NCBI GenBank assembly: GCA_964471825.1
Contig: CAYYKD010000014.1
Location: 13,780 to 77,779 of the forward strand
DNA: 64,000 bases
Source of the DNA: CAYYKD01 sp964471825
GTDB lineage: Bacteria > Spirochaetota > GWE2-31-10 > CAYYKD01
Reading direction: 5' to 3'
The position numbers and the translations under genes are program-made. Of the stretch, positions 18,094-26,654 are shown piece by piece. A model generated the notes under the pieces. That model made no database searches. It was not told where the DNA came from and was given only the letters and a program-made list of their open reading frames with translations. The stretch's first letter is position 1. Each line of letters begins with the position of its first letter.

Positions 18094-18894
18094 ATGAGAG
18101 ATATTATTGATAAACCATTAGTAATAGCCGGTAGAGAATACACAAGCAGACTAATAATCGGAACAGGAAAATTCGGTTCTAAGGAACTAATGAATAGGGC
18201 AATCATCTCATCGGGGTCAGAGGTCGCAACAGTTGCACTTAGAAGAGTAAGCCTTGATAAGAAACAGACAGCACAGAACGAGAACCTTCTTGATTTTATT
18301 CCTGAGAGTATAGAGCTTATGCCAAACACCTCAGGAGCAAGGGATCATAGGGAGGCTGTTAAGATAGCAAGGATAGCTCGAGATGCCGGTTACGGTAATC
18401 TTGTAAAGATTGAGGTAATAGGAGATATGAAATACCTCATGCCTGATAACTATGAGACATTAAGGGCTACTGAGATTCTTGCAGGAGAGGGGTTTAGAGT
18501 AATGCCATATATACTGCCTGATATATATGTGTGCAAATCTCTTGAGAGTGCAGGTGCCGCATCGGTGATGCCCCTTGCTTCTCCAATTGGTTCAGGACAG
18601 GGACTATCCTCACGACAGCTTATAGAGATTGTCCTTGAGTATTCGAATATACCTGTGATAGTAGATGCGGGGCTTGGTAAACCCTCCCATGCCGCAGAGG
18701 CAATGGAGATGGGATGTGATGCAGTTTTGGTGAATACAGCGATCGCAGCAAGTGATGATCCGGTAATGATGGCCCAGGCATTTAAGCTTGCTGTAGAGGC
18801 GGGGAGACTCGGTTACCTGGCAGGTTCTATGAGTTGCAGAAGTAGTGCTGTAGCCTCATCACCTCTAACCGGTTTTTTGAGGGATGAGAAATGA
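18094..18894 (+). CDS. thiG: thiazole synthase ThiG
   Basis: 266 residues. TIM-barrel enzyme that builds the thiazole phosphate from deoxyxylulose 5-phosphate, dehydroglycine and ThiS-thiocarboxylate. Seen: LIIGTGKF, the Schiff-base lysine region LVKIEVIGD, PVIVDAGLGKPSHAAEAMEMG and ALAAS-like NTAIAASDDP. AAGGGGGAA ribosome site. Its TGA overlaps the ATG of thiH. Confidence 0.97.
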   Translation: MRDIIDKPLVIAGREYTSRLIIGTGKFGSKELMNRAIISSGSEVATVALRRVSLDKKQTAQNENLLDFIPESIELMPNTSGARDHREAVKIARIARDAGYGNLVKIEVIGDMKYLMPDNYETLRATEILAGEGFRVMPYILPDIYVCKSLESAGAASVMPLASPIGSGQGLSSRQLIEIVLEYSNIPVIVDAGLGKPSHAAEAMEMGCDAVLVNTAIAASDDPVMMAQAFKLAVEAGRLGYLAGSMSCRSSAVASSPLTGFLRDEK

Positions 18895-20030
18895 GTCCAT
18901 ATAGAATGGCGGACATCTACAGTGGTTTTGCCGTCAAACAATATATTAAGGGAGTTCAAGCCTCAATGGTACGACAAACGCTCATAAACAGCTCACAGGA
19001 ACCGCTTGACTTCTTAAACCTCATATCACCGGCTGCAGAGGAGTTTATTGAGGAGCTTGCATTTAAATCACAATCATTGACGGTAAGGCAGTTTGGCAGA
19101 ACCATTAAACTATATGCACCTCTGTATATCTCTAACTATTGCACAAACCACTGTATATATTGCGGTTTTAATGTAAAAAACAGGATAGTTAGGAAAAAAC
19201 TATCTCTAGCAGAGATAAAAATTGAGGCGGAAAAAATCTTTAATTCAGGGATAAGAGATATCGTAATCCTTACAGGTGAGAGTGGTTTAGATGAGGAATT
19301 TAATCTGATAAAAGAATCGATCGAGATATGCAGGAAATATTTTGACAGAATAAGTCTTGAGGTCTTTCCAATGTCTGAGGATCAATACAGAATACTCTTT
19401 GATGCAGGTGCGGATGGCGTTACTGTCTATCAGGAGACCTATGATAGAGATGTTTACCGTAAAGTTCATCCCGCCGGTTTAAAGAGTAATTTTGAATGGA
19501 GGCTTGAAACAGTTGATCGTGCAGCCTTAGCGGGAGCAAGACACATAGGGATTGGTGCATTATTGGGGCTATCTGATCCATACTATGATCTATTACAGTT
19601 AGTCCTTCATGCAGGTTATATTCTAAGGAGATACCCATCTATAGAACTCTCATTATCACTACCGCGGATACACAGTGAGATAGATAAAAAGAGTGTGGTA
19701 CAGGCTGACACCAATGATACCGGATATAAACCGGAGTGGACGGTATCAGATCACCTGTTTGTTCAGGCAGTCTGTGCTATGAGGGTAGTTCTGCCGACAG
19801 TGGGGATAACTCTATCTACAAGGGAGAGCTGTGAATTTCGTAACGGTGTGATACCCCTCGGGGTTACAAGGTGCTCTGCAGGTTCAAGGACAGAGGTTGG
19901 AGGGTATAGTCAACCTGATGCAGATAATGAACAGTTTAAAATATCTGATAGAAGAGGCATAGACTTAATGGCCGAACATATAAAATCCATTGGCTATGAT
20001 CCGGTTTTTTTAGACAGAGAGAGGTTTTAA
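18891..20030 (+). CDS. thiH: tyrosine lyase ThiH (radical SAM)
   Basis: 379 residues. The radical-SAM CxxxCxxC cluster motif is CTNHCIYC (about residues 83-90). ThiH cleaves tyrosine to dehydroglycine and p-cresol, the oxygen-independent route, in contrast to the oxidase ThiO used by aerobes; this supports an anaerobic host. C-terminal biotin/thiamin-synthesis domain with STRESCEFRNGVIPLGVT. Translationally coupled to thiG (ATGA). Confidence 0.96.
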   Translation: MSPYRMADIYSGFAVKQYIKGVQASMVRQTLINSSQEPLDFLNLISPAAEEFIEELAFKSQSLTVRQFGRTIKLYAPLYISNYCTNHCIYCGFNVKNRIVRKKLSLAEIKIEAEKIFNSGIRDIVILTGESGLDEEFNLIKESIEICRKYFDRISLEVFPMSEDQYRILFDAGADGVTVYQETYDRDVYRKVHPAGLKSNFEWRLETVDRAALAGARHIGIGALLGLSDPYYDLLQLVLHAGYILRRYPSIELSLSLPRIHSEIDKKSVVQADTNDTGYKPEWTVSDHLFVQAVCAMRVVLPTVGITLSTRESCEFRNGVIPLGVTRCSAGSRTEVGGYSQPDADNEQFKISDRRGIDLMAEHIKSIGYDPVFLDRERF

Positions 20031-20033
20031 ATA

Positions 20034-20573
20034 ATGAAAAAGATAGGGATTGCAGGGTGCGGTGGAATCGGTTCAAATACAGCAGTCAATCTTGTACGAT
20101 CCGGTGTTGATAATCTACTTCTTGTAGATTTTGATATAGTTGAAAGGTCAAATTTAAACAGACAATTCTACTTTAATGACCAAATAGGTATGAGTAAGGC
20201 TGAGTCATTATTGTCAAATTTAAAAAGGATTTTACCGGAATGTAAAGGAAATTTTGAGGTGGCCAGACTTAACAGTGACAATATAAAGGATGTCTTTAGG
20301 GACTGCGATATCATAGTTGAAGCATTTGATAGACCTGAGATGAAAAAAATGCTCTATGAGGCTTTTATTGATAGCGATAAGATCATAGTTGGTGCAAACG
20401 GCATCTCCGGTTCTAGTTTAGATGGAATAATAGAAAGAAATATCGGTAATTTAACAGTAATCGGTGATTTTAAAAGTGATTGCAGATATGAAAGGGTCTA
20501 TTCACATAAGGTACAGGCTATTGTTGCACGGATTACCGATGCTGTATTAAAAAGGGGTGGCTACTATGAATAG
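20034..20573 (+). CDS. thiF: ThiF-family sulfur-carrier adenylyltransferase (short form)
   Basis: 179 residues, about 70 shorter than E. coli ThiF. Rossmann motif GCGGIGSN near residue 8, then DFDIVERSNLNRQFYF, the nucleotide-binding block of E1-like enzymes. It would adenylylate the ThiS C-terminus. The CxxC zinc pairs of full-length ThiF are absent; this is the compact form (ThiF family 2) found with ThiH in anaerobes. Four bases after thiH; its end overlaps the next start. Confidence 0.9.
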   Translation: MKKIGIAGCGGIGSNTAVNLVRSGVDNLLLVDFDIVERSNLNRQFYFNDQIGMSKAESLLSNLKRILPECKGNFEVARLNSDNIKDVFRDCDIIVEAFDRPEMKKMLYEAFIDSDKIIVGANGISGSSLDGIIERNIGNLTVIGDFKSDCRYERVYSHKVQAIVARITDAVLKRGGYYE

Positions 20574-21627
20574 TGTTTATTGGCGTATGGATGGGCTACG
20601 GATAATTGATGCAAATCTAAACCGTTCATGTGAGGGATTACGGGTACTTGAAGATATATCAAGATTTATCCTCAATAATCAAGTTATTTCATCTAAGCTT
20701 AGGCAGATACGACATAGAATAAGGGAGATTTTTAAGGACTATGATCGAAAACTTATCGTGTCAAGAGATTCAGATAATGATGTGGGCAAATCCATAAGTA
20801 TGAGTAATAGGCTTGATAAAAGAGATGGATTAAGGCAGACTGTTAATGCAAATTTTAAGAGGGTTGAGGAGGCTATAAGGTCAATAGAGGAAATTTCAAA
20901 GGGGTGCTCTGACTATGATAGAGGAAAACATTTTGAATCAATAAGATTTGAGATCTATACGATTGAAAAAACAATGAATTCTATTATCAAACCTGAGATT
21001 CCTATGGGGCTTTATTGCATTACTAAGGAGGATAGCTCAAATGGGAGGAGCGATCAGATGGTCGTTCTTGAGATGGTCAAAAATGGTGTAAAAATAATTC
21101 AGTATAGGGATAAGGATAAGAAAATACGCGACAAAGTTAAGGTCTGTAGAGAGATAAGACAAATTACAGCAGACTATGGTGTGCTATTAATTGTTAACGA
21201 TAACATAGAACTTGCACTTCTTACAGATGCAGACGGCGTTCACCTCGGCCAGGATGACATGGATATATCTGATGCCCGTAAAATTCTTGGAGATCGAATC
21301 ATAGGTGTCTCAACACATTCAAGTGAGGACGGGGCAAGGGCAATAAATGACGGAGCTGACTACATAGGTGTGGGACCGATTTTTCAGACACCTACAAAAC
21401 CGGGAAAGAGACCTGTTGGATTTGAATACCTTGATTATGCAGTTAAAACTTTCTCCATTCCATTTATAGCTATCGGCGGAATAAATGAGAGTAACTTAGT
21501 TAAGATTATAGATCATGGTGCAAAGAGATTCTGTATGGTGTCAGATGTAACAGAATCAGAGAATATTGGAGAGAAGATCAGACGAATTAATGATATTTAT
21601 ATAAATAGGAGCGTTAGAGATGTATAG
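20566..21627 (+). CDS. thiE: ThiD2-ThiE fusion: HMP-P kinase / thiamine phosphate synthase
   Basis: 353 residues, two domains. N-terminal helical part (about 1-140; RIIDANLNRSCEGLRVLED) matches the ThiD2 family, proposed as an alternative hydroxymethylpyrimidine-phosphate kinase. The C-terminal part (about 147-353) is ThiE: QYRDKDK, DADGVHLGQDD, GVSTHS, YIGVGPIFQTPTK, IAIGGI. It joins pyrimidine and thiazole phosphates. No separate thiD is in the operon, which fits. ATG 20566 is preferred to GTG 20557, since GGGG lies 8 bases before it; the start overlaps thiF. Confidence 0.92.
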   Translation: MNSVYWRMDGLRIIDANLNRSCEGLRVLEDISRFILNNQVISSKLRQIRHRIREIFKDYDRKLIVSRDSDNDVGKSISMSNRLDKRDGLRQTVNANFKRVEEAIRSIEEISKGCSDYDRGKHFESIRFEIYTIEKTMNSIIKPEIPMGLYCITKEDSSNGRSDQMVVLEMVKNGVKIIQYRDKDKKIRDKVKVCREIRQITADYGVLLIVNDNIELALLTDADGVHLGQDDMDISDARKILGDRIIGVSTHSSEDGARAINDGADYIGVGPIFQTPTKPGKRPVGFEYLDYAVKTFSIPFIAIGGINESNLVKIIDHGAKRFCMVSDVTESENIGEKIRRINDIYINRSVRDV

Positions 21628-22891
21628 AACTCAGAAAGAGGCGGCAATTAGGGGAATAGTAACAAAACAGATGATTGAGGTTATTGAGAGCGAAAAAATT
21701 GAAGAAAGTCTGTTACTTGAAAGGGTCGCTAATGGAAGAATAGTGATCCCGGCAAATATCGGTCATAAAAATTTAAGAGGTATCGGGATTGGAGAGGGTT
21801 TAAGAACCAAGATCAATGTAAATCTCGGTGTATCAGAAGATTGCTTTAAACCAGAGGTTGAACTTGATAAAGTTAGGAATGCAATCTCGATGAAGGCTGA
21901 TGCGATTATGGATTTGAGTATTTTTGGAGATACAAGACTTTTTAGAAAAAAATTACTTGAGACCAGTGAGGTGATGGTTGGAACTGTACCGGTTTACGAT
22001 GCTGTTGCCAGATATGGTAAAAACATTAAAGATATTACGGTTGATGATTTCTTCAAGGCTGTTCAGACCCATGCAGAGGATGGAATTGATTTTTTGACTA
22101 TTCATGCCGGTTTAAATAGAACCTGCATAGAGAGACTGCAGAAAAATAGAAGGTTAACCCACATTGTAAGTAGAGGTGGTGCGATTCTCTATGAATGGAT
22201 GATGGAAAATGATAGAGAAAACCCTTTCTATCAACACTATGACAGGCTTCTTGAAATATGCAATAAATATGATGTTACGCTATCTCTTGGCGACGGGCTT
22301 AGACCGGGATCGATTAAGGATTCAACCGATGCACCTCAGATTCAGGAGTTGATTATGCTCGGTGAATTGACTAAGGATGCATGGTCGCAAGGTGTTCAGG
22401 TTATGATAGAGGGGCCGGGGCATGTGCCGTTAAATGAGATTGCCTCAAACATACAACTCGAAAAAAAACTCTGTCATGGTGCTCCTTTCTATGTGCTTGG
22501 TCCCATTGTCACAGATATTGCTCCAGGCTATGATCATATAACATCGGCCATCGGCGGCGCGGTCGCAGCTTCATTTGGTGCCGACTTCCTTTGCTTTGTA
22601 ACACCTGCTGAACACCTTAAACTTCCGTCTGTTGAGGACACAAGAGATGGAATAATTGCAGCAAGAATTGCCGCCCACGCCGCCGACATTGCAAAGGGGG
22701 TCAAAGGTGCTATCGAGCTGGATCATGAGATGAGCCGTGCAAGAGCAGCGTTGGATTGGGATAAGATGTTTAAACTTGCAATTGACCCTATAAAGCCTGC
22801 TGCCTACAGAGAATCATCAGGTGTCAAGGACCCCTCTGTTTGTTCAATGTGCGGGGATATGTGTGCAGTTAAACGCTCATCCAAGTATTAA
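21620..22891 (+). CDS. thiC: phosphomethylpyrimidine synthase ThiC
   Basis: 423 residues, the compact ThiC type. Converts aminoimidazole ribotide to HMP phosphate with SAM and a [4Fe-4S] cluster bound by the C-terminal CSMCGDMC motif (about 410-417). Other hallmarks: IPANIGHKNL, EGPGHVPLNEI, GPIVTDIAPGYDHITSAIGGA, FVTPAEHL. Overlaps the preceding gene by eight bases; last gene of the operon. Upstream enzymes such as IscS/ThiI-type sulfur donors and ThiL are not in the window. Confidence 0.98.
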   Translation: MYRTQKEAAIRGIVTKQMIEVIESEKIEESLLLERVANGRIVIPANIGHKNLRGIGIGEGLRTKINVNLGVSEDCFKPEVELDKVRNAISMKADAIMDLSIFGDTRLFRKKLLETSEVMVGTVPVYDAVARYGKNIKDITVDDFFKAVQTHAEDGIDFLTIHAGLNRTCIERLQKNRRLTHIVSRGGAILYEWMMENDRENPFYQHYDRLLEICNKYDVTLSLGDGLRPGSIKDSTDAPQIQELIMLGELTKDAWSQGVQVMIEGPGHVPLNEIASNIQLEKKLCHGAPFYVLGPIVTDIAPGYDHITSAIGGAVAASFGADFLCFVTPAEHLKLPSVEDTRDGIIAARIAAHAADIAKGVKGAIELDHEMSRARAALDWDKMFKLAIDPIKPAAYRESSGVKDPSVCSMCGDMCAVKRSSKY

Positions 22892-22897
22892 ATTCTA

Positions 22898-22922
22898 AGA
22901 GGCTGCCAAAATGACAGCCTCT
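22898..22922 (+). terminator. hairpin after thiC
   Basis: Arms AGAGGCTG and CAGCCTCT, 8 bp perfect with a 9-base loop, starting seven bases after the thiC stop. U tract is weak, so it may work with the nearby repeat hairpin at 22973. Confidence 0.55.
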
Positions 22923-22972
22923 GTATTAAAAAGATTTGTATAATAAATCTAACATATTATTAATTATTAGAT

Positions 22973-23010
22973 GAGGCTCTTGCAAAAATCTTGATTTTTG
23001 CAAGAGCCTC
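22973..23010. repeat. dispersed hairpin repeat, copy 1
   Basis: Perfect 18-bp inverted repeat with arm GAGGCTCTTGCAAAAATC and two-base loop TT. It sits between the convergent thiC and the TM1266-like gene (3 bases past that gene's stop), so it may also terminate transcription. The copy at 60693 is identical but reversed. Confidence 0.9.
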
Positions 23011-23013
23011 AGA

Positions 23014-23286
23014 TTAATCATCAAGTGACATTGTAATATGTTTTACATTAACATTTTCAATAATTTCAAGTTTTTCTGCGAACTCTTCTATTTCAGTATC
23101 CTTTCCGACTATCTCAAGAAAAATTAGTCCTGCTTCAGAGCATATTTTATCTGAACTTTCATGAACTCCGAGTCTGGTTTTAATCAGGCATCCAAATTCT
23201 GTTAGAACTTTTTGAACCTCTATAGCTGATTCCCTTCTTTTGCCGACAAGTATAAGAAAAATGTTTTTTCTAACATCTGATTTCAT
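23014..23286 (-). CDS. TM1266-type iron-hydrogenase-system regulator homologue
   Basis: 90 residues in an ACT/ferredoxin-like pattern: IFLILVGKRRESAIEVQKVL, then LIKTRLGVHE, LIFLEIVGKD and a final strand with HITMSL. This matches the small TM1266-like family often found with [Fe-Fe] hydrogenase maturation genes. No hydrogenase gene is in the window. GAAGGGGTTAA precedes the ATG. Family assignment is by pattern, and the biochemical role of the family is poorly known. Confidence 0.72.
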   Translation of the reverse strand: MKSDVRKNIFLILVGKRRESAIEVQKVLTEFGCLIKTRLGVHESSDKICSEAGLIFLEIVGKDTEIEEFAEKLEIIENVNVKHITMSLDD

Positions 23287-23350
23287 AATTAACCCCTTCT
23301 AGTAATAATTATTCTTAACTTGATAATAGAATTATAAAAATCCAATGTCA

Positions 23351-23533
23351 AGAGGTTCTTGCAAAAATAAATTTTGAATTTTTGCGAAGCATATTATTTT
23401 GGAAAACAAGGAAAGTTGAGGCAAAAAAACGCAGAATAATTATTTTATTTGAGTATTTTTTGCCTCAATTTGACGCATGTTTAACAAATAAAAGATCAAG
23501 CAAAAAACAGAAGGGATTTTTGCAAGAGCCTCT
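23351..23533. repeat. 183-bp MITE-like element with terminal inverted repeats
   Basis: Ends are AGAGGTTCTTGCAAAAAT (23351-23368) and the reverse complement of AGAGGCTCTTGCAAAAAT (23516-23533): 17 of 18 match. Inside is a perfect 13-bp inverted repeat, TTGAGGCAAAAAA (23416-23428) against 23456-23468. No transposase. The ends are the same sequence as the solo hairpins elsewhere in the window, so this looks like the full-length member of the family. A 60-codon frame crosses it but is not credible as a gene. Confidence 0.8.
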
Positions 23534-23684
23534 AAAATTTAATATTTTTTTTTCTTCCAGATAATTTTTCTAATGATTAAGGATCATAGTGGTAACTTTT
23601 ATAAGAACTATTTCCGATACATTGATAAATCGAAGCTGAAATTTGGTAGATTATGACCAAAATATATGTTAATTAGAGGAATAT

Positions 23685-24617
23685 ATGCGTATAAAATTTT
23701 ATGGTGTAAGGGGTTCTATACCAACTCCTATGTCAGAAGAGCAGTACACTGCAAAATTATCCAAGATACTTGAGCTGCACAAAAGCAAGACCTCTATGAA
23801 TATAGATGATTTTCTAAAATCATTGCCTTTCGAGCTAAAGGGAGTATATGGCGGAAACACTCCCTGTACTCTAATAGAGGGTGATAACAACGAGACATTA
23901 ATACTTGATGCCGGGAGCGGCCTTAGGGTGCTGGGTAATCAGCTTGTAGGCAAATCAAATATGGTTTATCATATTATCCTATCTCATTTTCATTGGGATC
24001 ATATCTGTGGCATCCCTTTTTTTAAGCCGATATATAACCCTACAAATACTGTGATATTTTACGCGGCAAGTAACAAGGTGAGCTATGCACTAAACAGGCA
24101 ACAACATGAGAATCATTTTCCTGTCTCATTTAGAAATCTTCCGGCAAAAAGAAAGGTTGTGATATTAAAAGAAAATTTTGGTCATAAGCTTGGGTCTTTT
24201 AATATCAGGCCTGTTAAATTGAATCATCCGGGGGGAAGTCACGGTTTTGTGATCTTAAATGAAAATAAGAAAGTCTCGTATCTGAGCGATACTGAGTTCA
24301 CAAGTGAAAATATGATTGATAAAGAGATGTTCTATAAGGCCTGTTTTGAGTCAAGCGATGCTGTTATTATGGATACTCAATATAGTTTAACCGAGTCATT
24401 TTCAAAATTTGACTGGGGGCATACATCTTCATCAATGGCCGTAAATCTTGCATTAGAGTGGCGTGTTAAGAAACTAATTACATTTCACTATGATCCTGAG
24501 CATGATGATTTTAATCTTGCTAAGATAGGCCATGATGCTATAGAGCAAAAAAAAGTCTTTAATAAGAGGAATCTGGAAATTATTCAAGCCTATGAAGGGC
24601 TCATCTTAGAAGTCTAG
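23685..24617 (+). CDS. metallo-beta-lactamase-fold hydrolase
   Basis: 310 residues, cytoplasmic. MBL motif HFHWDH (about residues 105-110) follows ILDAGSGLRVLG, with NHPGGSHG and later ligands YLSDTEF and VIMDTQY; the typical N-terminus is IKFYGVRGSIPTP. Related proteins are phosphodiesterases or arylsulfatase/PhnP-like hydrolases, and several are fused to or encoded near signalling domains, so cyclic nucleotide cleavage is possible, unproven. GAGGAATAT precedes the ATG. An HD-GYP gene follows. Confidence 0.85.
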   Translation: MRIKFYGVRGSIPTPMSEEQYTAKLSKILELHKSKTSMNIDDFLKSLPFELKGVYGGNTPCTLIEGDNNETLILDAGSGLRVLGNQLVGKSNMVYHIILSHFHWDHICGIPFFKPIYNPTNTVIFYAASNKVSYALNRQQHENHFPVSFRNLPAKRKVVILKENFGHKLGSFNIRPVKLNHPGGSHGFVILNENKKVSYLSDTEFTSENMIDKEMFYKACFESSDAVIMDTQYSLTESFSKFDWGHTSSSMAVNLALEWRVKKLITFHYDPEHDDFNLAKIGHDAIEQKKVFNKRNLEIIQAYEGLILEV

Positions 24618-24695
24618 TTTTTTTAGCCTATTGTATTTTGAAACATCTTTTACACAATCAGTCCTAACTTCTTTAATAATCGTGATAAATTTACT

Positions 24696-24724
24696 TTGAC
24701 ATTATTTTTAATATGATTTATATT
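24696..24724 (+). promoter_or_regulatory. sigma70-type promoter, leaderless configuration
   Basis: TTGACA (24696-24701), 17-base spacer, TATATT (24719-24724). The in-frame ATG at 24731 begins six bases after the -10 box, at the expected transcription start. Confidence 0.7.
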
Positions 24725-24730
24725 TTAATA

Positions 24731-25678
24731 ATGAAAGATTTAGATAAATACAATCCCGGTGATGCGGATTATTTCCTTAGAGAGTGTGTCTCAACAATAA
24801 AGGCGGGAATTGATCAGATATATTTTGGTATATCAAGTTTGTTGACTCCTGAGGATGAGATAAAACTTATTGAACACATTAAAAATCAAACTGATTCATT
24901 ACAGGATGTCTTATATAAAAGTATAGTTGAAAAAGCCAATAAAATTGACACATTAAACTCAAAATTGGTTAAAACCAACAAGGAGTTGACAGCACTTAAG
25001 TTTCTGCTTGAAAAAAAGGTTATCTCTAGAACAAAAACTATTAAGAGAACGCAGGAAGTAACTATTTTTTCGCTTGCACGGCTTGCAGAATCAAGAGATC
25101 CTGAAACCGGTAATCATCTTAATAGAATCCGCGAGTATTGTCGTTTTATCGCCTCAAAACTCTATGAGAAAAGAACTTTTCCTGAAGATATAACAAAGGA
25201 ATTTATATCGGATATTTATCATTCAAGCCCCCTGCATGATATTGGCAAAGTGGGTATTCGGGATTCTATTCTAAGGAAAAAAGGTTCATTGAGTGATGAA
25301 GAGTTTACTATTATGAAGAAACACACTGTCATAGGCGGAAAAACCCTAGAGATGGCAGAAAAGAAGTTAAGACCGAGAAGCAGATCATTCTTAACAATGG
25401 GTAAAAACATTGCCTATGCACACCATGAAAGATTTGATGGGAAGGGGTATCCATTTCAATTAAAGAGAGAGGAGATTCCAATTGAGGCACGGATTACCTC
25501 ACTTGCCGACATCTTTGATGCATTAAGATCAAAGAGAGTTTATAAAGACGAGATAGATCATGAAACAACAAAAGATATTATTCTACAGGAACGGGGGAAG
25601 CAGTTAGACCCGAGGATAGTTGATATATTTGAAGAGTACGAAGAGGATTTTAAGGCCATAAATAGTAAATATTATTAA
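24731..25678 (+). CDS. HD-GYP domain c-di-GMP phosphodiesterase
   Basis: 315 residues: helical/coiled-coil N-terminus (about 1-105) and an HD-GYP domain (about 115-310) with LHDIGKVGI, HHERFDGKGYP and ADIFDALRSKR. These enzymes hydrolyse cyclic di-GMP. No input receiver or membrane segment is visible. An upstream in-frame ATG (24713) lies inside the promoter spacer, so the start is set at ATG 24731, for which no Shine-Dalgarno exists; the mRNA is probably leaderless. Stands alone between the MBL gene and a GNAT gene. Confidence 0.92.
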   Translation: MKDLDKYNPGDADYFLRECVSTIKAGIDQIYFGISSLLTPEDEIKLIEHIKNQTDSLQDVLYKSIVEKANKIDTLNSKLVKTNKELTALKFLLEKKVISRTKTIKRTQEVTIFSLARLAESRDPETGNHLNRIREYCRFIASKLYEKRTFPEDITKEFISDIYHSSPLHDIGKVGIRDSILRKKGSLSDEEFTIMKKHTVIGGKTLEMAEKKLRPRSRSFLTMGKNIAYAHHERFDGKGYPFQLKREEIPIEARITSLADIFDALRSKRVYKDEIDHETTKDIILQERGKQLDPRIVDIFEEYEEDFKAINSKYY

Positions 25679-25760
25679 TTTCTATATTTTAATAAGTAAA
25701 ATATACGCCAAAAAAAGGAAAAAAAAAGGCAAAAAATAATAAAAAAATAAAAAGTAAAAA

Positions 25761-26654
25761 ATGAATAGATTAAAGCAAATATACCTTAATGAAGTTTTTA
25801 AACCATTTATAATGGAAATGTTCTTCGAGATAGTTGAGAATGAATCAACCTATAACCCAAATTTTAAAAGAGAATCATTCTTTGATAAGCTCTACAATTA
25901 TCCATTAATAAATAAATCTGTTTCGTCTCTTTTTACTATTGAAGACAGACCCGCCGGTTTTACCTTTTTTTCATCAACAGATAGAGAGGGGTATCTTGTA
26001 TATATATATCTAAAAGAGGAGTATCGGAGAGGTGGGATTGCAAGTGGTGTATTAACAAGCTCATTGAGAAAATGTGTTGATATAGGTTTAAACAGAGTAT
26101 CTCTTGATGTCAGAGCAGAAAACGAAAATGCCTTAAAGCTATATCAAAGAAACGGGTTTAAACCTGTTAACAATTTAGTATCATTTAGAAATGAATCAAA
26201 TTCATTCTACACTAATAATATAAAGAACTGCAGAGTAGAGGATCAGGATAAATTTACATTCCAACCGTTATATAGAATGATCTGTTCAAGTATGGATAAT
26301 CTAATAGAAAATAAACCGGCAAACAAGATAGAAAACAGACCATGGGAGCGAAAACTCTCCATTCTTTTAAAAAAAATTGAAGATGATAATGTATCTGTAA
26401 AAATAATTAAAACATTGGATGGAAGGCCATCTGGTTATATCATCTACGAGGTTAAGAGCTACACGATAATAATTTATGATATTTCATGTAACTCAGAGAT
26501 TGTCTTGCAGGAGGCTCTTTCGTTGATACTTCAAAAAGAGAAGATTATTCAGTCCTGTTTCTTCTATGGAGAGGATAGGATATGTGAATACTTCAAAAAC
26601 TCGGGTTTCTTTAGAGATATTAAGCAGATTGAGATGAACAGGAAGATAATATGA
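25761..26654 (+). CDS. GNAT-family N-acetyltransferase
   Basis: 297 residues. The GNAT core is in the first half: VYIYLKEEYRRGGIASGVLTS (acetyl-CoA pyrophosphate loop near 90-105) and VRAENENALKLYQRNGF. The second half (about 160-297) has a similar strand pattern (RPSGYIIYEV) and may be a second, degenerate GNAT fold without a clear CoA loop. Substrate unknown. The stop overlaps uvrB's ATG, so they share a transcript. The upstream stretch is A-rich with only weak AAAGG. Confidence 0.82.
   Translation: MNRLKQIYLNEVFKPFIMEMFFEIVENESTYNPNFKRESFFDKLYNYPLINKSVSSLFTIEDRPAGFTFFSSTDREGYLVYIYLKEEYRRGGIASGVLTSSLRKCVDIGLNRVSLDVRAENENALKLYQRNGFKPVNNLVSFRNESNSFYTNNIKNCRVEDQDKFTFQPLYRMICSSMDNLIENKPANKIENRPWERKLSILLKKIEDDNVSVKIIKTLDGRPSGYIIYEVKSYTIIIYDISCNSEIVLQEALSLILQKEKIIQSCFFYGEDRICEYFKNSGFFRDIKQIEMNRKII

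Noticed and set aside
22898..23010. CRISPR or tRNA-like structure after thiC
   Set aside because: Simple hairpins, no repeated spacers and no cloverleaf.
23382..23564. 60-codon frame in the MITE-like element
   Set aside because: Lies across terminal and inner inverted repeats, no ribosome site, composition typical of a chance frame.
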